In this document: piece after piece, positions 25,738 through 33,843 of the stretch
Position numbering within the stretch: the stretch's first letter is position 1
Layout of the letters: each line of letters starts with the position of its first letter
Assembly: GCF_018129385.1 (NCBI RefSeq)
Contig: NZ_JAFCLN010000001.1
Location: 124,001 to 188,000 of the forward strand
Direction of reading: 5' to 3'
Length of the DNA: 64,000 bases
From: Bradyrhizobium lablabi
Lineage (GTDB): Bacteria > Pseudomonadota > Alphaproteobacteria > Rhizobiales > Xanthobacteraceae
Program-made: the position numbers and the translations under genes
The notes under the pieces: model-generated
Told to the model about the DNA's origin: nothing
The model's database searches: none
What the model saw: the letters and a program-made list of their open reading frames with translations, nothing else

Positions 25738-26967
25738 ATGCCAGGAAATGGCCGCAAGAGCGACGTGATCAGCTTTGCCTCCGGGCGGGGAGCGGACGGC
25801 CATGCGGCGATGGTAGCCCGGGCGAAGGCGCTGATTCCAAGACTGCGCGAACGTGCCTCGAAGACCGAAGAACTGCGATGCCTGCCGCCTGAAACCGAGC
25901 GCGATTTGCATGATGCCGGCTTGTTCCGGATCGTGCAGCCCAAGCGCGTCGGCGGTTCCGAACTGGACTATGTCGCGCTGGTCGACTGCGCCGATGCGCT
26001 GGGGCAGGCGGATGCGTCCGTGGCGTGGAATTTCGCCAATCTCGCCAGCCATCACTGGATGCTCGGCATGTTCGATCCGCGCGCGCAGGACGCGGTATGG
26101 AAGAAGGACGCGGATGCGCTGATCGCATCGTCCTTTATCTTCCCGGCCGGACGCGCCAGGAAGACCGATGGCGGCTATATCTTGCACGGCCACTGGCCGT
26201 TCTCGTCCGGCGTCGGCTCGAGCGAGTGGAACATGCTGGCGGGCGTCGTCGCCAGCGACGATGAAGCCGACGGCGTGGAGTACCGGCTCTTCCTGCTGCA
26301 CCGGAACGATTACAGAATCAGCGACACCTGGAACGCGACAGGCCTGTGCGGGACCGGATCGAACGACGTCAAGGTCGAGAACGCGTTCGTCGCGGAATAC
26401 ATGTCGGTCGCGATCAGCGATCTCACGGGTGGACCGACGCCGGGCAGCGTCGTCAATCCGAATGCGCTTTACGCGCTGCCGGTGTTTTCGCTGTTTCCCT
26501 ATGTGCTGTCGGGCGTCGGCCTTGGCAATGCGCAGGCCTGCCTCGACGATTATGTCGAGATCGCGCGGCATCGTGCCTCCACCTATAACCGCGCAAAGCT
26601 CGGCGACATGCAGACCACCCAGATCAAGATCGCGGAAGCCTCCGCCAAGATCGACGCGGCGCGCCTTGTGATGCGCACCAACTGCATCGATGCCATGACG
26701 GATGCGCGGCGCGGCCATATTCCCGATATCGCGGCCAAGACGAGGCTGCGGCGGGACGGCGCCTTTTCCGTTAACCTGTGCACCGAGGCTGTCTCGCTGC
26801 TGTTCACGGCCAGCGGCGCGCGCAGCCTGTTCACGTCGGGTACGCTACAGCGGCAATTCCGCGACGCCCACGCCGTCAACTCACACCTCGCGTTCAATTT
26901 CGATGCGGCGGGGACCAATTACGGCCGCGTGGCGCTCGGCCTGCCTTCCGAAAACCTGACACTCTGA
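25738..26967 (+). CDS. Flavin-dependent monooxygenase oxygenase component (acyl-CoA dehydrogenase fold, HsaA/HpaB-like)
   Basis: About 409 residues in the acyl-CoA dehydrogenase fold: an N-terminal helical domain (LPPETERDLHDAGLFRIVQPKRVGG), a central beta-domain (YILHGHWPFSSGVGSSEWNMLAGVV) and a C-terminal four-helix region. Proteins of this type paired with a flavin reductase are group D monooxygenases using reduced FMN or FAD to hydroxylate phenols or related compounds. That pairing is seen here, as the reductase starts 8 bp downstream. I chose ATG 25738 with GGGGAAG upstream; a GTG at 25666 is possible but weaker. Substrate unknown; a true acyl-CoA dehydrogenase is less likely. Confidence 0.83.
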   Translation: MPGNGRKSDVISFASGRGADGHAAMVARAKALIPRLRERASKTEELRCLPPETERDLHDAGLFRIVQPKRVGGSELDYVALVDCADALGQADASVAWNFANLASHHWMLGMFDPRAQDAVWKKDADALIASSFIFPAGRARKTDGGYILHGHWPFSSGVGSSEWNMLAGVVASDDEADGVEYRLFLLHRNDYRISDTWNATGLCGTGSNDVKVENAFVAEYMSVAISDLTGGPTPGSVVNPNALYALPVFSLFPYVLSGVGLGNAQACLDDYVEIARHRASTYNRAKLGDMQTTQIKIAEASAKIDAARLVMRTNCIDAMTDARRGHIPDIAAKTRLRRDGAFSVNLCTEAVSLLFTASGARSLFTSGTLQRQFRDAHAVNSHLAFNFDAAGTNYGRVALGLPSENLTL

Positions 26968-26975
26968 GGCCGCCG

Positions 26976-27521
26976 GTGTCCGACGTTCACAAACATCCCG
27001 CCGATCCGGCCAATGAACTTGCCAGCGACAATTCGGTGATCGACCCGCGCGATTTCCGCAATGCGCTCGGCACGTTCGGCACCGGCGTCACCATCGTCAC
27101 CGCGATGTCGGGCGACGGCAAGCCATATGGCGTCACCTGCAACTCCTTTGCCTCGGTGTCGCTGAACCCGCCGCTGGTGCTGTGGAGCCTCGGCATGTTC
27201 TCGCAAGGTTTGACCATCTTCCAGAACGCCAGCCATTTTGCCGTGAACGTGCTCGATGCGTCGCAGCAGGCGCTGGCGCTGCAATTCGCAAAATCGTCTG
27301 GCGAAAAATTCAATGGCGTGGAATGGACGCCGGGGCTCGGCAATGCGCCCGTCATCGCCGGCTGTGTCGCCAATTTCCAGTGCCGCGCGGCCAACCGCTA
27401 TTACGGCGGCGACCATGTGATCTTCCTCGGCGCGGTCGAGGCCTATGCCTACAACAAGCGGGAGCCGTTGCTGTTCGCGCGCGGCGGCTTTGGGCGTTTC
27501 ACGGCCGATGAGGGCAAGTAG
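26976..27521 (+). CDS. NAD(P)H:flavin oxidoreductase (flavin reductase domain), partner of the upstream oxygenase
   Basis: A 181-residue FMN-binding split-barrel protein with the flavin-reductase signature FGTGVTIVTAMSGDGKPYGVTCNSFASVSLNPPLVLWSL and the C-terminal GGDHVIFLGAVEAYAYNKREPLLFARGGFGRF. It reduces free flavin with NAD(P)H and hands it to the oxygenase at 25738. The start is GTG 26976 with TGAGG upstream; longer frames run through the neighbouring gene and are ignored. The last ~60 bases may have a decayed counterpart at 28371-28429, beyond the toxin-antitoxin genes. Confidence 0.9.
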   Translation: MSDVHKHPADPANELASDNSVIDPRDFRNALGTFGTGVTIVTAMSGDGKPYGVTCNSFASVSLNPPLVLWSLGMFSQGLTIFQNASHFAVNVLDASQQALALQFAKSSGEKFNGVEWTPGLGNAPVIAGCVANFQCRAANRYYGGDHVIFLGAVEAYAYNKREPLLFARGGFGRFTADEGK

Positions 27522-27525
27522 CGCG

Positions 27526-27600
27526 CTACCTCGCCGTCTCGGCGCGGTACCGTCGCCGATCTCGCATGGTCATCAGCGCGCTGCCGTCACGGCCGATGTA
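27526..27600 (-). pseudogene. Fragment of a polysaccharide deacetylase 3' end, left of the TA module
   Basis: Read on the minus strand it encodes IGRDGSALMT and, after small indels, a counterpart of EIGDWYRDEM, ending in TAG at 27528-27526. It aligns with the start of the pseudogene at 28437-28692: about 48 of 59 columns match by hand alignment, with the block GGTCATCAGCGCG and others identical. It contains frame-breaking deletions and no upstream coding part. Confidence 0.65.
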
Positions 27601-27608
27601 GATCGGGC

Positions 27609-27647
27609 TTGACAAACTACGTGTTTTACGTATATGTGCATATCCGT
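27609..27647 (+). promoter_or_regulatory. Promoter and probable autoregulatory operator of the toxin-antitoxin pair
   Basis: TTGACA (27609-27614) is followed after 16 bases by TATATG (27631-27636). A palindrome with arms ACGTATATG and CATATCCGT (one mismatch, 2-base centre) occupies 27628-27647, directly over the -10. Type II antitoxins usually repress their operon through such a site. The region is clearly more AT-rich than its surroundings. Confidence 0.65.
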
Positions 27648-27667
27648 GAATTACGCAGTGATCTGCG

Positions 27668-28036
27668 GTGCATACCGTCGCCCGACTTCATTCCTTTGAC
27701 CGCGCCGCCAACGATGCGGGACTTTCGGAGGGCGAGATTGACGCTATCGTCGATTTCTTGGCCGAAAATCCCGATGCAGGTGACGAAATGGCGGGCACGG
27801 GCGGCTGCCGGAAATTCCGGTGGGCCGGCCGGGGTAAAGGCAAGCGCGGCGGCTATCGAACAATTACGTTCTACTCGGGCCAACGGATGCCAGTCTTTCT
27901 GATTACTGTCTTTGGCAAGGGCGAGAAGTCCAATCTCACGACGAAGGAGTGCGGACAGCTTAAAGCCCTGACAAAGCAGATCGTGCAAGAATACCGCAAG
28001 AGAGTTACCCCGCTGCAACAAGGAAGATCGGTATGA
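27668..28036 (+). CDS. RelE/HigB-family toxin of a type II toxin-antitoxin system
   Basis: A 122-residue protein with the RelE/ParE-fold hallmarks: CRKFRWAGRGKGKRGGYRTITFY followed by MPVFLITVFGKGEKSNLTTKECGQLKALTKQIVQEYR, close to HigB-type ribosome-dependent mRNA interferases. The start is taken as GTG 27668, with no strong ribosome-binding site. The toxin precedes its antitoxin (higBA order) and overlaps it by ATGA. The pair lies in accessory-looking DNA between two decayed gene remnants. Confidence 0.85.
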   Translation: MHTVARLHSFDRAANDAGLSEGEIDAIVDFLAENPDAGDEMAGTGGCRKFRWAGRGKGKRGGYRTITFYSGQRMPVFLITVFGKGEKSNLTTKECGQLKALTKQIVQEYRKRVTPLQQGRSV

Positions 28037-28347
28037 GCAAGAAGGCATTCGACAAGATCGCGGCCGGCCTCACCGAGGCTCTGGAAGTCGTACGTGGCAA
28101 TGCGAAGCCCAGCAAGCTTTATGTTCCGGCGGATATCGACGTCCGCGCCATTCGTCAAAAGCTAAAGCTGTCTCAGGATGGCTTTGCTGCGGAGTTCGGC
28201 TTTACGATCAATCAAATTCGGGATTGGGAGCAGGGCCGCACAAATCCGCACGGTAGCAGCCGCGCCTATCTCATGGTCATCCAACACAATCCTAAAGCTG
28301 TACTGGATGTCCTGCGGCGCCCCACAAAGTCGAAGAAGGCGGCATAG
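28033..28347 (+). CDS. HigA-type helix-turn-helix antitoxin
   Basis: A 104-residue antitoxin with a Cro/C1-type helix-turn-helix, RAIRQKLKLSQDGFAAEFGFTINQIRDWEQGRTNPHGSSRAYL, at about residues 38-80, and an N-terminal region likely to contact the toxin. ATG 28033 overlaps the toxin stop. It should neutralise the toxin and repress the operon through the palindrome at 27628-27647. Typical partner for RelE/HigB toxins in toxin-first operons. Confidence 0.88.
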   Translation: MSKKAFDKIAAGLTEALEVVRGNAKPSKLYVPADIDVRAIRQKLKLSQDGFAAEFGFTINQIRDWEQGRTNPHGSSRAYLMVIQHNPKAVLDVLRRPTKSKKAA

Positions 28348-28370
28348 GAACGCGCGTTCTTACACTGCAC

Positions 28371-28429
28371 GGCAGCCGCCGCTGTCTGTGTGCGGCGTTT
28401 CGGCAAGTTCATCCCCGGCAACGCCAAGT
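28371..28429 (+). pseudogene. Possible remnant of a flavin reductase 3' end, right of the TA module
   Basis: In one frame the segment reads RRFGKFIPGNAK and a TAG stop. This resembles the end of the reductase at 26976-27521 (GGFGRFTADEGK, stop) and is likewise followed within about 8 bases by the deacetylase 3' end. Nucleotide identity by hand is only about 38 of 60, so on its own this is suggestive; its position is what makes it notable. Confidence 0.4.
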
Positions 28430-28436
28430 AGGGCGG

Positions 28437-28692
28437 CTAGTTCTTCGACATTTCGTCGCGGTACCAGTCGCCGATTTCGCTGGCGGTCATCAGCGCGACG
28501 CCATCGTGGCCGATGACGTAGTCGAGCAGTGCTTCCAGATATTTGATCCGGTGCGGCACGCCGGTGATGTAAGGGTGGATCGATATCGCCATCACCCGCA
28601 CGTTGCTTTCGCCTTCGAGTTAGAGCCGGTCGAACTGGTCAGCTTCGGCGGTCGATCTGCGCCTGATAGGAGATGCGATCGGAAAGAGCCAT
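28437..28692 (-). pseudogene. Broken polysaccharide deacetylase, C-terminal third only
   Basis: On the minus strand the sequence reads MALSDRISYQAQIDRRS then a stop. In a shifted frame it continues DQFDRL, an in-frame TAA, then LEGESNVRVMAISIHPYITG, VPHRIKYLEALLDYVIGHDG and VALMTASEIGDWYRDEMSKN to a TAG. This is the C-terminal part of a PuuE/allantoinase-type polysaccharide deacetylase (the IHPYITGxPHRIKYLE signature). Roughly the first two thirds, including the metal site, are missing, and there is at least one frameshift and one nonsense codon. It lies between the antitoxin and the LLM oxidoreductase, 6 bp after the latter's stop. Confidence 0.8.
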
Positions 28693-28698
28693 CACGGA

Positions 28699-29805
28699 CT
28701 ACTCGGCCGCCTTGGCGCGCTCGGACGTGCCGGCGTTGATGAGCGGCATGACCTTTTCCGCCATCATGATCATCGACTGCCGGCCGAGTTCGCGATCTTT
28801 CCAGTCCTTGCCGGCATAGAGCAGTGTGCCGAACGTTCCGACCTCTTGCTGAAACGCCAAAAGCTGATCCGCGACACTATCCGGCGTGCCATGGATGATC
28901 AGCCGGTCGCAGATCGACTCCAGTGTCACTTCGTCGTCGGGCTGGTCGCGGCGGGTCTTGAACAATTCCAGGCGGCCGCCCCGCTTCAGCTTGGTCAACA
29001 GCGAGCGGTAATAATAGACGTAAGGCCCGTCCGGATCGGTGGCGTAGGCCTTGGCGGTCGCGGCGTCCCTGGCCACAAACACGCTCTTGGCGATGCGCCA
29101 GTTCGCAGGATCGGCGGCGCGGCCGGCGCGCTCGCAGCCCTCGACATATTTTGGCCAATGGCTTTTCACCCAGGCCGGCATCAAAAAGTTTGCCGAGATC
29201 GGATCCCAGCCGCGCGCGGCGGCTTCCGTTATGCCCCTGGAGAACGGTGCGACCGCCGTCACGACGATCGGCGGATGCGGGCGCTGCAAGGGCTGCCCGA
29301 TAATGCCCTGGCCGATGTCCTCGATCAGGGTCTTCTGCGTCGTGATGTTCCAGTATTCGCCTTCCAGATTATAGGGAGGCTTGCCGTCCCAGATCGCCAG
29401 CACCTGGTTGATTGCTTCCAGGAACATCGCATTGCGGTCGGCATCGAGATTGCCGAATATTTCGGCATCCGACAGCAGGCCGCCGGGGCTGATGCCGAAG
29501 ATCAGCCGCCCGTCGAGCATATGGTCCAGCATCGCTATGGAGGCGGCCACCGCTGCCGGGTGGCTGTTCGGCATGTTGACCGTGCCGGTCCCGAGCCTGA
29601 TCTGTTTGGTGGCGGCGGCGAGCCAGGCGATGAAGGCGACGCAGGAGGTGATATTTTCGGCTTTGTCGGTGACGTGCTCGCCGACATAACCCTCCGAAAA
29701 CCCCAGTTCATCCGCGAGCAGGAACGCTTCCCGGTCCTCCCGCAGGGATTGCCGCCAATCCTTCTCGACAGGATGGATCGGCATCGTGAAGAAACCGAGT
29801 TTCAT
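28699..29805 (-). CDS. LLM-class flavin-dependent oxidoreductase (luciferase-like monooxygenase)
   Basis: A 368-residue bacterial-luciferase-fold enzyme. It starts MKLGFFTMPIHP and contains GYVGEHVTDKAENI, IRLGTGTVNMPNSHPAAVAASIAMLDHMLDGRLIFGISPGG and a C-terminal segment IICGTPDSV-like (LIIHGTPDSVADQLLAFQ), all typical. It uses reduced FMN or F420; the cofactor cannot be read from the sequence. ATG 29805 has a strong GGGGAGG. It diverges from the coxMSL-like genes with about 185 bp between, suggesting a shared catabolic role. A longer open frame upstream of this start is antisense to coxM and is rejected. Confidence 0.9.
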   Translation of the reverse strand: MKLGFFTMPIHPVEKDWRQSLREDREAFLLADELGFSEGYVGEHVTDKAENITSCVAFIAWLAAATKQIRLGTGTVNMPNSHPAAVAASIAMLDHMLDGRLIFGISPGGLLSDAEIFGNLDADRNAMFLEAINQVLAIWDGKPPYNLEGEYWNITTQKTLIEDIGQGIIGQPLQRPHPPIVVTAVAPFSRGITEAAARGWDPISANFLMPAWVKSHWPKYVEGCERAGRAADPANWRIAKSVFVARDAATAKAYATDPDGPYVYYYRSLLTKLKRGGRLELFKTRRDQPDDEVTLESICDRLIIHGTPDSVADQLLAFQQEVGTFGTLLYAGKDWKDRELGRQSMIMMAEKVMPLINAGTSERAKAAE

Positions 29806-29920
29806 GGTCTGCACCTCCCCAAGGGCAGTCTCTCGCAGTCTTTTTGGTTGGCAGGCAAAGTGCGTCGTCAGGCGTCCCGTGACAAGTCCAAAAGTCGAAA
29901 GGCCTGCAAAAGCAATGCGC

Positions 29921-29949
29921 TTGACCTTTAAAATGGGCCACCGTCTAAT
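29921..29949 (+). promoter_or_regulatory. Predicted promoter of the molybdenum hydroxylase operon
   Basis: TTGACC (29921-29926), a 17-base spacer and TCTAAT (29944-29949) make a good sigma70-type promoter 42 bases before the coxM-like start codon. It may drive the coxMSL-like genes and possibly read through into the ABC importer. Confidence 0.6.
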
Positions 29950-29991
29950 CCTGCCAAAGTATAAGAACCGGGCCGGGGAGGGCTCGCCCGA

Positions 29992-30873
29992 ATGAAGGCT
30001 GCGGCTTTCGCCTATGCGCGCGCCACCAGCGTGGCCAATGCGCTGGATTTGCTCGCCGCGCACGGCGACCGGGCCAAGGTGCTGTCGGGCGGCCAGAGCC
30101 TGATGCCGGCGATGAATCTGCGCCTCATTTCTCCGGAACTGATCGTCGATATCGGCGAGCTCACCGAGTTGCGCGGCATCACGGTGCGCGGCGATGTGCT
30201 CGTGATCGGCGCGTTGACGCGGCATGTCGAGCTTCTGAAATCGCCCGATATCGCAGCGCACGCGCCGTTGCTCGTCGATGCGGTGGCGCATGTTGCGCAT
30301 CCCGCGATCCGAAACCGCGGGACCCTCGGCGGCAGCCTTGCGCACGCCGATCCGGCCTCGGAATTGCCGGCCTGCATGCTGGCGCTGGATGCAACGATCA
30401 TTGTTCGCGGCCCCGGCGGCGAGCGGCGGATCGCTGCGGAAGAATTTTTCACCGGCATCTATGAGACCGCGCTCGCGCCGCAGGAGCTCTTGGTCGCGAT
30501 TGAGCTGCCGGTGGCGAAAAAAGGCTCCGTGCACTTCTTCCACGAGTTTGCGCGCCGGCACGGCGACTACGCCATCGCCGGCCTCGCGGCACAGGCGAGC
30601 ATCGACGGCGGCAGATTTGCCGGCCTTCGCCTCGGCTTCTTTGCGGTGGGCGACAGACCTCTGCTGGCGAATGCCGCGACCCGATTGACGGGCGTCGAGG
30701 TTTCGGCGGCGGTGCTCACTGAAGCTTGCGCTGCGCTGGACGCAGAGCTCGACCCGCAGGAGGACCAGCAGGCCTCGCCCGAGATGCGCCGGCATCTCGC
30801 AAGGGTGCTTCTGAAGCGCGGGGTGGCCGCTCTGCTCGGCCGTCCCGAACTTGGCGCGGGGGCAACCACGTGA
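29992..30873 (+). CDS. FAD-binding subunit of a xanthine dehydrogenase-family molybdenum hydroxylase (CoxM-like)
   Basis: Medium subunit of 293 residues. The FAD-binding signatures are AKVLSGGQSLMPAMNLRL and VAHVAHPAIRNRGTLGGSLAHADPASELPA, and a C-terminal CO-dehydrogenase flavoprotein domain follows. It passes electrons from the iron-sulfur subunit to FAD. Gene order M-S-L with 4-base overlaps (GTGA, ATGA) shows a tight operon. The enzyme's substrate is decided by the large subunit. Confidence 0.92.
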   Translation: MKAAAFAYARATSVANALDLLAAHGDRAKVLSGGQSLMPAMNLRLISPELIVDIGELTELRGITVRGDVLVIGALTRHVELLKSPDIAAHAPLLVDAVAHVAHPAIRNRGTLGGSLAHADPASELPACMLALDATIIVRGPGGERRIAAEEFFTGIYETALAPQELLVAIELPVAKKGSVHFFHEFARRHGDYAIAGLAAQASIDGGRFAGLRLGFFAVGDRPLLANAATRLTGVEVSAAVLTEACAALDAELDPQEDQQASPEMRRHLARVLLKRGVAALLGRPELGAGATT

Positions 30874-31355
30874 CGGCTGCCATGCCCATCTCACTTCAGG
30901 TCAATGGCGAGCGCGTCGAGGCGAATGTGTTGCCGCGCGTCAATCTGGCCGACTTTCTGCGGGAGCACCTGAAGCTGACCGGCACGCATGTCGGGTGCGA
31001 GCATGGGGTCTGCGGCGCCTGTACGGTGCGGGTGAATGGCGAGATCGTGCGGTCCTGCCTGATGCTGGCGGTGCAGACGAACGGGACGTCGGTCGAGACG
31101 ATCGAAGGGATATCCGACTCAGGTGAGATCGCCGATCTGCAAGCGGCGTTCCGCGACCGCAATGCGCTGCAATGCGGCTTCTGCACGCCGGGAATGCTGA
31201 TGGCGGCGCAGGATCTGCTGCAACAGAAGCGTGAACCCGGCCGCGACGAAATCCGCGAGCACCTCTCCGGCAATTACTGCCGCTGCACCGGCTATCAGGC
31301 CATCATCGACGCGGTGGAGAGTACGGCGCGGGCTCGGATGGGGCGAACGCCATGA
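30870..31355 (+). CDS. [2Fe-2S] subunit of the molybdenum hydroxylase (CoxS-like)
   Basis: Small subunit of 161 residues with two [2Fe-2S] clusters. The plant-ferredoxin-type ligands are in CEHGVCGACTVRVNGEIVRSC, and the second set is in CGFCTPG and NYCRCTGYQ. It relays electrons from the molybdenum site to the FAD subunit. I chose GTG 30870, which overlaps the coxM-like stop; ATG 30882 is an alternative. It overlaps the large-subunit start by four bases. Confidence 0.93.
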   Translation: MTAAMPISLQVNGERVEANVLPRVNLADFLREHLKLTGTHVGCEHGVCGACTVRVNGEIVRSCLMLAVQTNGTSVETIEGISDSGEIADLQAAFRDRNALQCGFCTPGMLMAAQDLLQQKREPGRDEIREHLSGNYCRCTGYQAIIDAVESTARARMGRTP

Positions 31356-33745
31356 CATCGGTCCGCGTCAACCCCGATGCGCTCTCGGTGCTGGACCGGC
31401 CGAACTCCTATATCGGCAAGACGGTGCCGCGGCCCAATCTCGAGCGGTTGCTACAGGGGCGCGGCCTCTATGTCAGCGACATTGAGCTGCCGCGGATGGC
31501 GCATGTCGTGTTCCTGCGCTCGCCGCATGCGCATGCGAAGATTGTCGGTATCGATGCAGCTCAAGCCAGGGCGATGCCCGGCGTGATCGCGATCGTGACG
31601 GGGCAGGAACTTGCCGCAGTTATCACGCCTTGGGTCGGCGTGCTCTCGCACCTGAAGGGCCTGAAATCGGCACCGCAAAGCGCGATTGCGATCGATCGCG
31701 TCTGCTGGCAGGGCGAGGCGGTCGCGGCCATCGTGGCAACGAGCCGGGCGGCGGCGGAGGATGCAGCCGAGCACGTCGCGGTCGAATACGAAGAGCTGGA
31801 AGCGGTGACGGATATGCGTACCGCGCTCGATCCGGCGACATCAGTCATTCACGCTTCGCTCGGCGACAATCTGGCGTTCGAACGCGTTCACGTGGCGGGG
31901 GAGGTCGATCAGGCCTTTGCCGATTCCGACGAGGTGGTCGAAACCGAGTTCATCTTCGGCCGCCATACCGGCGTGACGCTGGAGCCGCGGTCTGTGGTTG
32001 CCGACTGGAATGCGGCCGAAGCGCGGCTGACGATCTATCAGGGCACGCAGGCGCCGCATATGGTGCAGAACATCGTCGCGCTGCATCTGGGTTTGCGGGA
32101 GGCGCAGGTCCGCGTGGTCTGCAAGGACGTCGGCGGCTCCTTCGGCATCAAGGTGCACATCTACGCCGACGAGATGGCGACTTACGCGCTGTCAAAATTG
32201 CTGCGGCGGCCGATCAAATTCGTCGCCGACCGGGTCGAGAGCTTTAATACCGACATCCATGCCCGCGATCACCGCTGTAGGGGCAAGATCGGCGTCAAGC
32301 GCGACGGGACGATCACCGCGTTCGAGATCGACGACCTCACCGGCATCGGACCCTATTCGATGTATCCGCGCACCAGCGCGATCGAGGCTAACCAGGTCGT
32401 CAATCTCGTCGGCGGTCCCTACACCAGCAAGAATTATCGGGCGCGGGCGCGCGTGGTGTTCCAGAACAAGAACGTAATGTGCCAGTACCGCGCGGTCGGC
32501 CATCCCATTGCGTGCTCGGTGACGGAAGGGCTGGTCGATCTCGCCGCGATGAAGATTGGCATGGATCCCCTGGAAATCCGCCGCCGCAACCTGATTGCCG
32601 ACGACGCCTATCCTTGCGGATCGCCATCCGGACTGCGGTTCGAGAAATTGTCGCACCACGCTTCGCTCGCGAAGCTGGTCAAGATGATGGACTACGATGC
32701 CTTGCGTGCCGAACAGGCAGCTTTACGCAAGAAGGGCATCCATCGCGGCATCGGTATTGCCAGCTTCATCGAGGTCACCAATCCCAGTGCGGCCTTCTAT
32801 GGCGTTGGCGGCGCCAAGATATCGTCGCAGGATGGCGTCGCGGTGCGGCTGGATGCGCAGGGTTCGGTGATCTGCGCGACCAGCATTACGGAGCAAGGGC
32901 AGGGCTCGGAATCCCTCACGGCGCAAATTGTGGGCAGCGTCCTCGGCGTTTCCACAGATCGCGTGCGCGTCATCCTCGGCGACACCGACATGACACCGTA
33001 TGGCGGCGGCACCTGGGCCTCGCGCGGCGCCGGCATCGGCGGCGAGGCGGCGCTACAGGCGACAAAGATCCTGCGGAAGAACATCCTCGATGTCGCGGCC
33101 GTTATCCTGCAATCGACGCCGGACGAACTCGACATCGCCAACAATGCAGTCGTCAATGCCAGCGACGGCGCGCCGCGGATCGAGCTCAACGAGCTTGCCC
33201 GCGTCGTCTATTTCCGGCCCGATACGCTGCCGCCGGGCATCCAGCCGGAATTGATGGCGACAAAGCACTTTGTGCCGCGCGAATATCCCTTTGCCTTCAC
33301 CAATGGCGTTCAGGCGTCCTGGCTCGAGGTCGATACCGAGACCGGCTTCATCAGGCTGCTCAAGCACTGGGTGGTGGAGGATTGCGGCACCATCATCAAC
33401 CCGCAACTGGTCGATGAGCAGATCAGGGGCGGGGTGGTGCAGGGGCTGGGTGCGGCGCTGTTCGAAAGGTGCATCTATGACGAGCGTGGGCAACTGACCA
33501 ACGCCAACATGGCCGACTACCTGGTCCCGATGTCAGGGGAAATGCCCGATATCGACGTCGGCCATGTGGTGTCGCCCACGTTGGAATCCGAACTGGGAGC
33601 GAAGGGCGCGGGCGAGGCTGGTACCGCTGGGGCTGCCGCCGCAGTGAGCAATGCAGTTAACGATGCACTGCAACCGTTCGGCGTGACCATCACCGAGATT
33701 CCACTAACGCCACAAGTTGTCCTGACAGCCTTGGGGCGAGTCTGA
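31352..33745 (+). CDS. Molybdopterin-binding large subunit of a xanthine dehydrogenase-family hydroxylase (CoxL-like)
   Basis: A 797-residue catalytic subunit binding the molybdenum cofactor, with GGSFGIKVHIYADE, the C-terminal KGAGEAGTAGA segment containing the catalytic-type Glu755, and the active-site loop CQYRAVGHP at residues 377-385. True CO dehydrogenase has AYXCSFR and form II proteins AYRGAGR at that loop, so neither applies and CO oxidation is not supported. The enzyme probably hydroxylates an N-heterocycle, aldehyde or similar compound. It is followed after 98 bp by a liv-type importer, which may bring in the substrate. Confidence 0.92.
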   Translation: MTSVRVNPDALSVLDRPNSYIGKTVPRPNLERLLQGRGLYVSDIELPRMAHVVFLRSPHAHAKIVGIDAAQARAMPGVIAIVTGQELAAVITPWVGVLSHLKGLKSAPQSAIAIDRVCWQGEAVAAIVATSRAAAEDAAEHVAVEYEELEAVTDMRTALDPATSVIHASLGDNLAFERVHVAGEVDQAFADSDEVVETEFIFGRHTGVTLEPRSVVADWNAAEARLTIYQGTQAPHMVQNIVALHLGLREAQVRVVCKDVGGSFGIKVHIYADEMATYALSKLLRRPIKFVADRVESFNTDIHARDHRCRGKIGVKRDGTITAFEIDDLTGIGPYSMYPRTSAIEANQVVNLVGGPYTSKNYRARARVVFQNKNVMCQYRAVGHPIACSVTEGLVDLAAMKIGMDPLEIRRRNLIADDAYPCGSPSGLRFEKLSHHASLAKLVKMMDYDALRAEQAALRKKGIHRGIGIASFIEVTNPSAAFYGVGGAKISSQDGVAVRLDAQGSVICATSITEQGQGSESLTAQIVGSVLGVSTDRVRVILGDTDMTPYGGGTWASRGAGIGGEAALQATKILRKNILDVAAVILQSTPDELDIANNAVVNASDGAPRIELNELARVVYFRPDTLPPGIQPELMATKHFVPREYPFAFTNGVQASWLEVDTETGFIRLLKHWVVEDCGTIINPQLVDEQIRGGVVQGLGAALFERCIYDERGQLTNANMADYLVPMSGEMPDIDVGHVVSPTLESELGAKGAGEAGTAGAAAAVSNAVNDALQPFGVTITEIPLTPQVVLTALGRV

Positions 33746-33843
33746 AGAGGAGGCGCTACCGGGCGGACGTGACGCTTTTCCATTGTGATGTCAGCCTTGT
33801 TCATCCAATATACCACCAAAAAAGAGACATATCGGGAGGATCA

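Noticed and set aside
27526..28692. Genomic island or prophage around the toxin-antitoxin pair
   Set aside because: No integrase, transposase, tRNA target or phage gene is present; only the small module and flanking remnants are seen.
29806..30894. Upstream extension of the LLM oxidoreductase frame
   Set aside because: It is antisense to the coxM-like gene, and a strong GGGGAGG at ATG 29805 marks the real start.
31352..33745. Carbon monoxide dehydrogenase
   Set aside because: The diagnostic AYXCSFR and AYRGAGR loops are absent; the corresponding loop is CQYRAVGHP.
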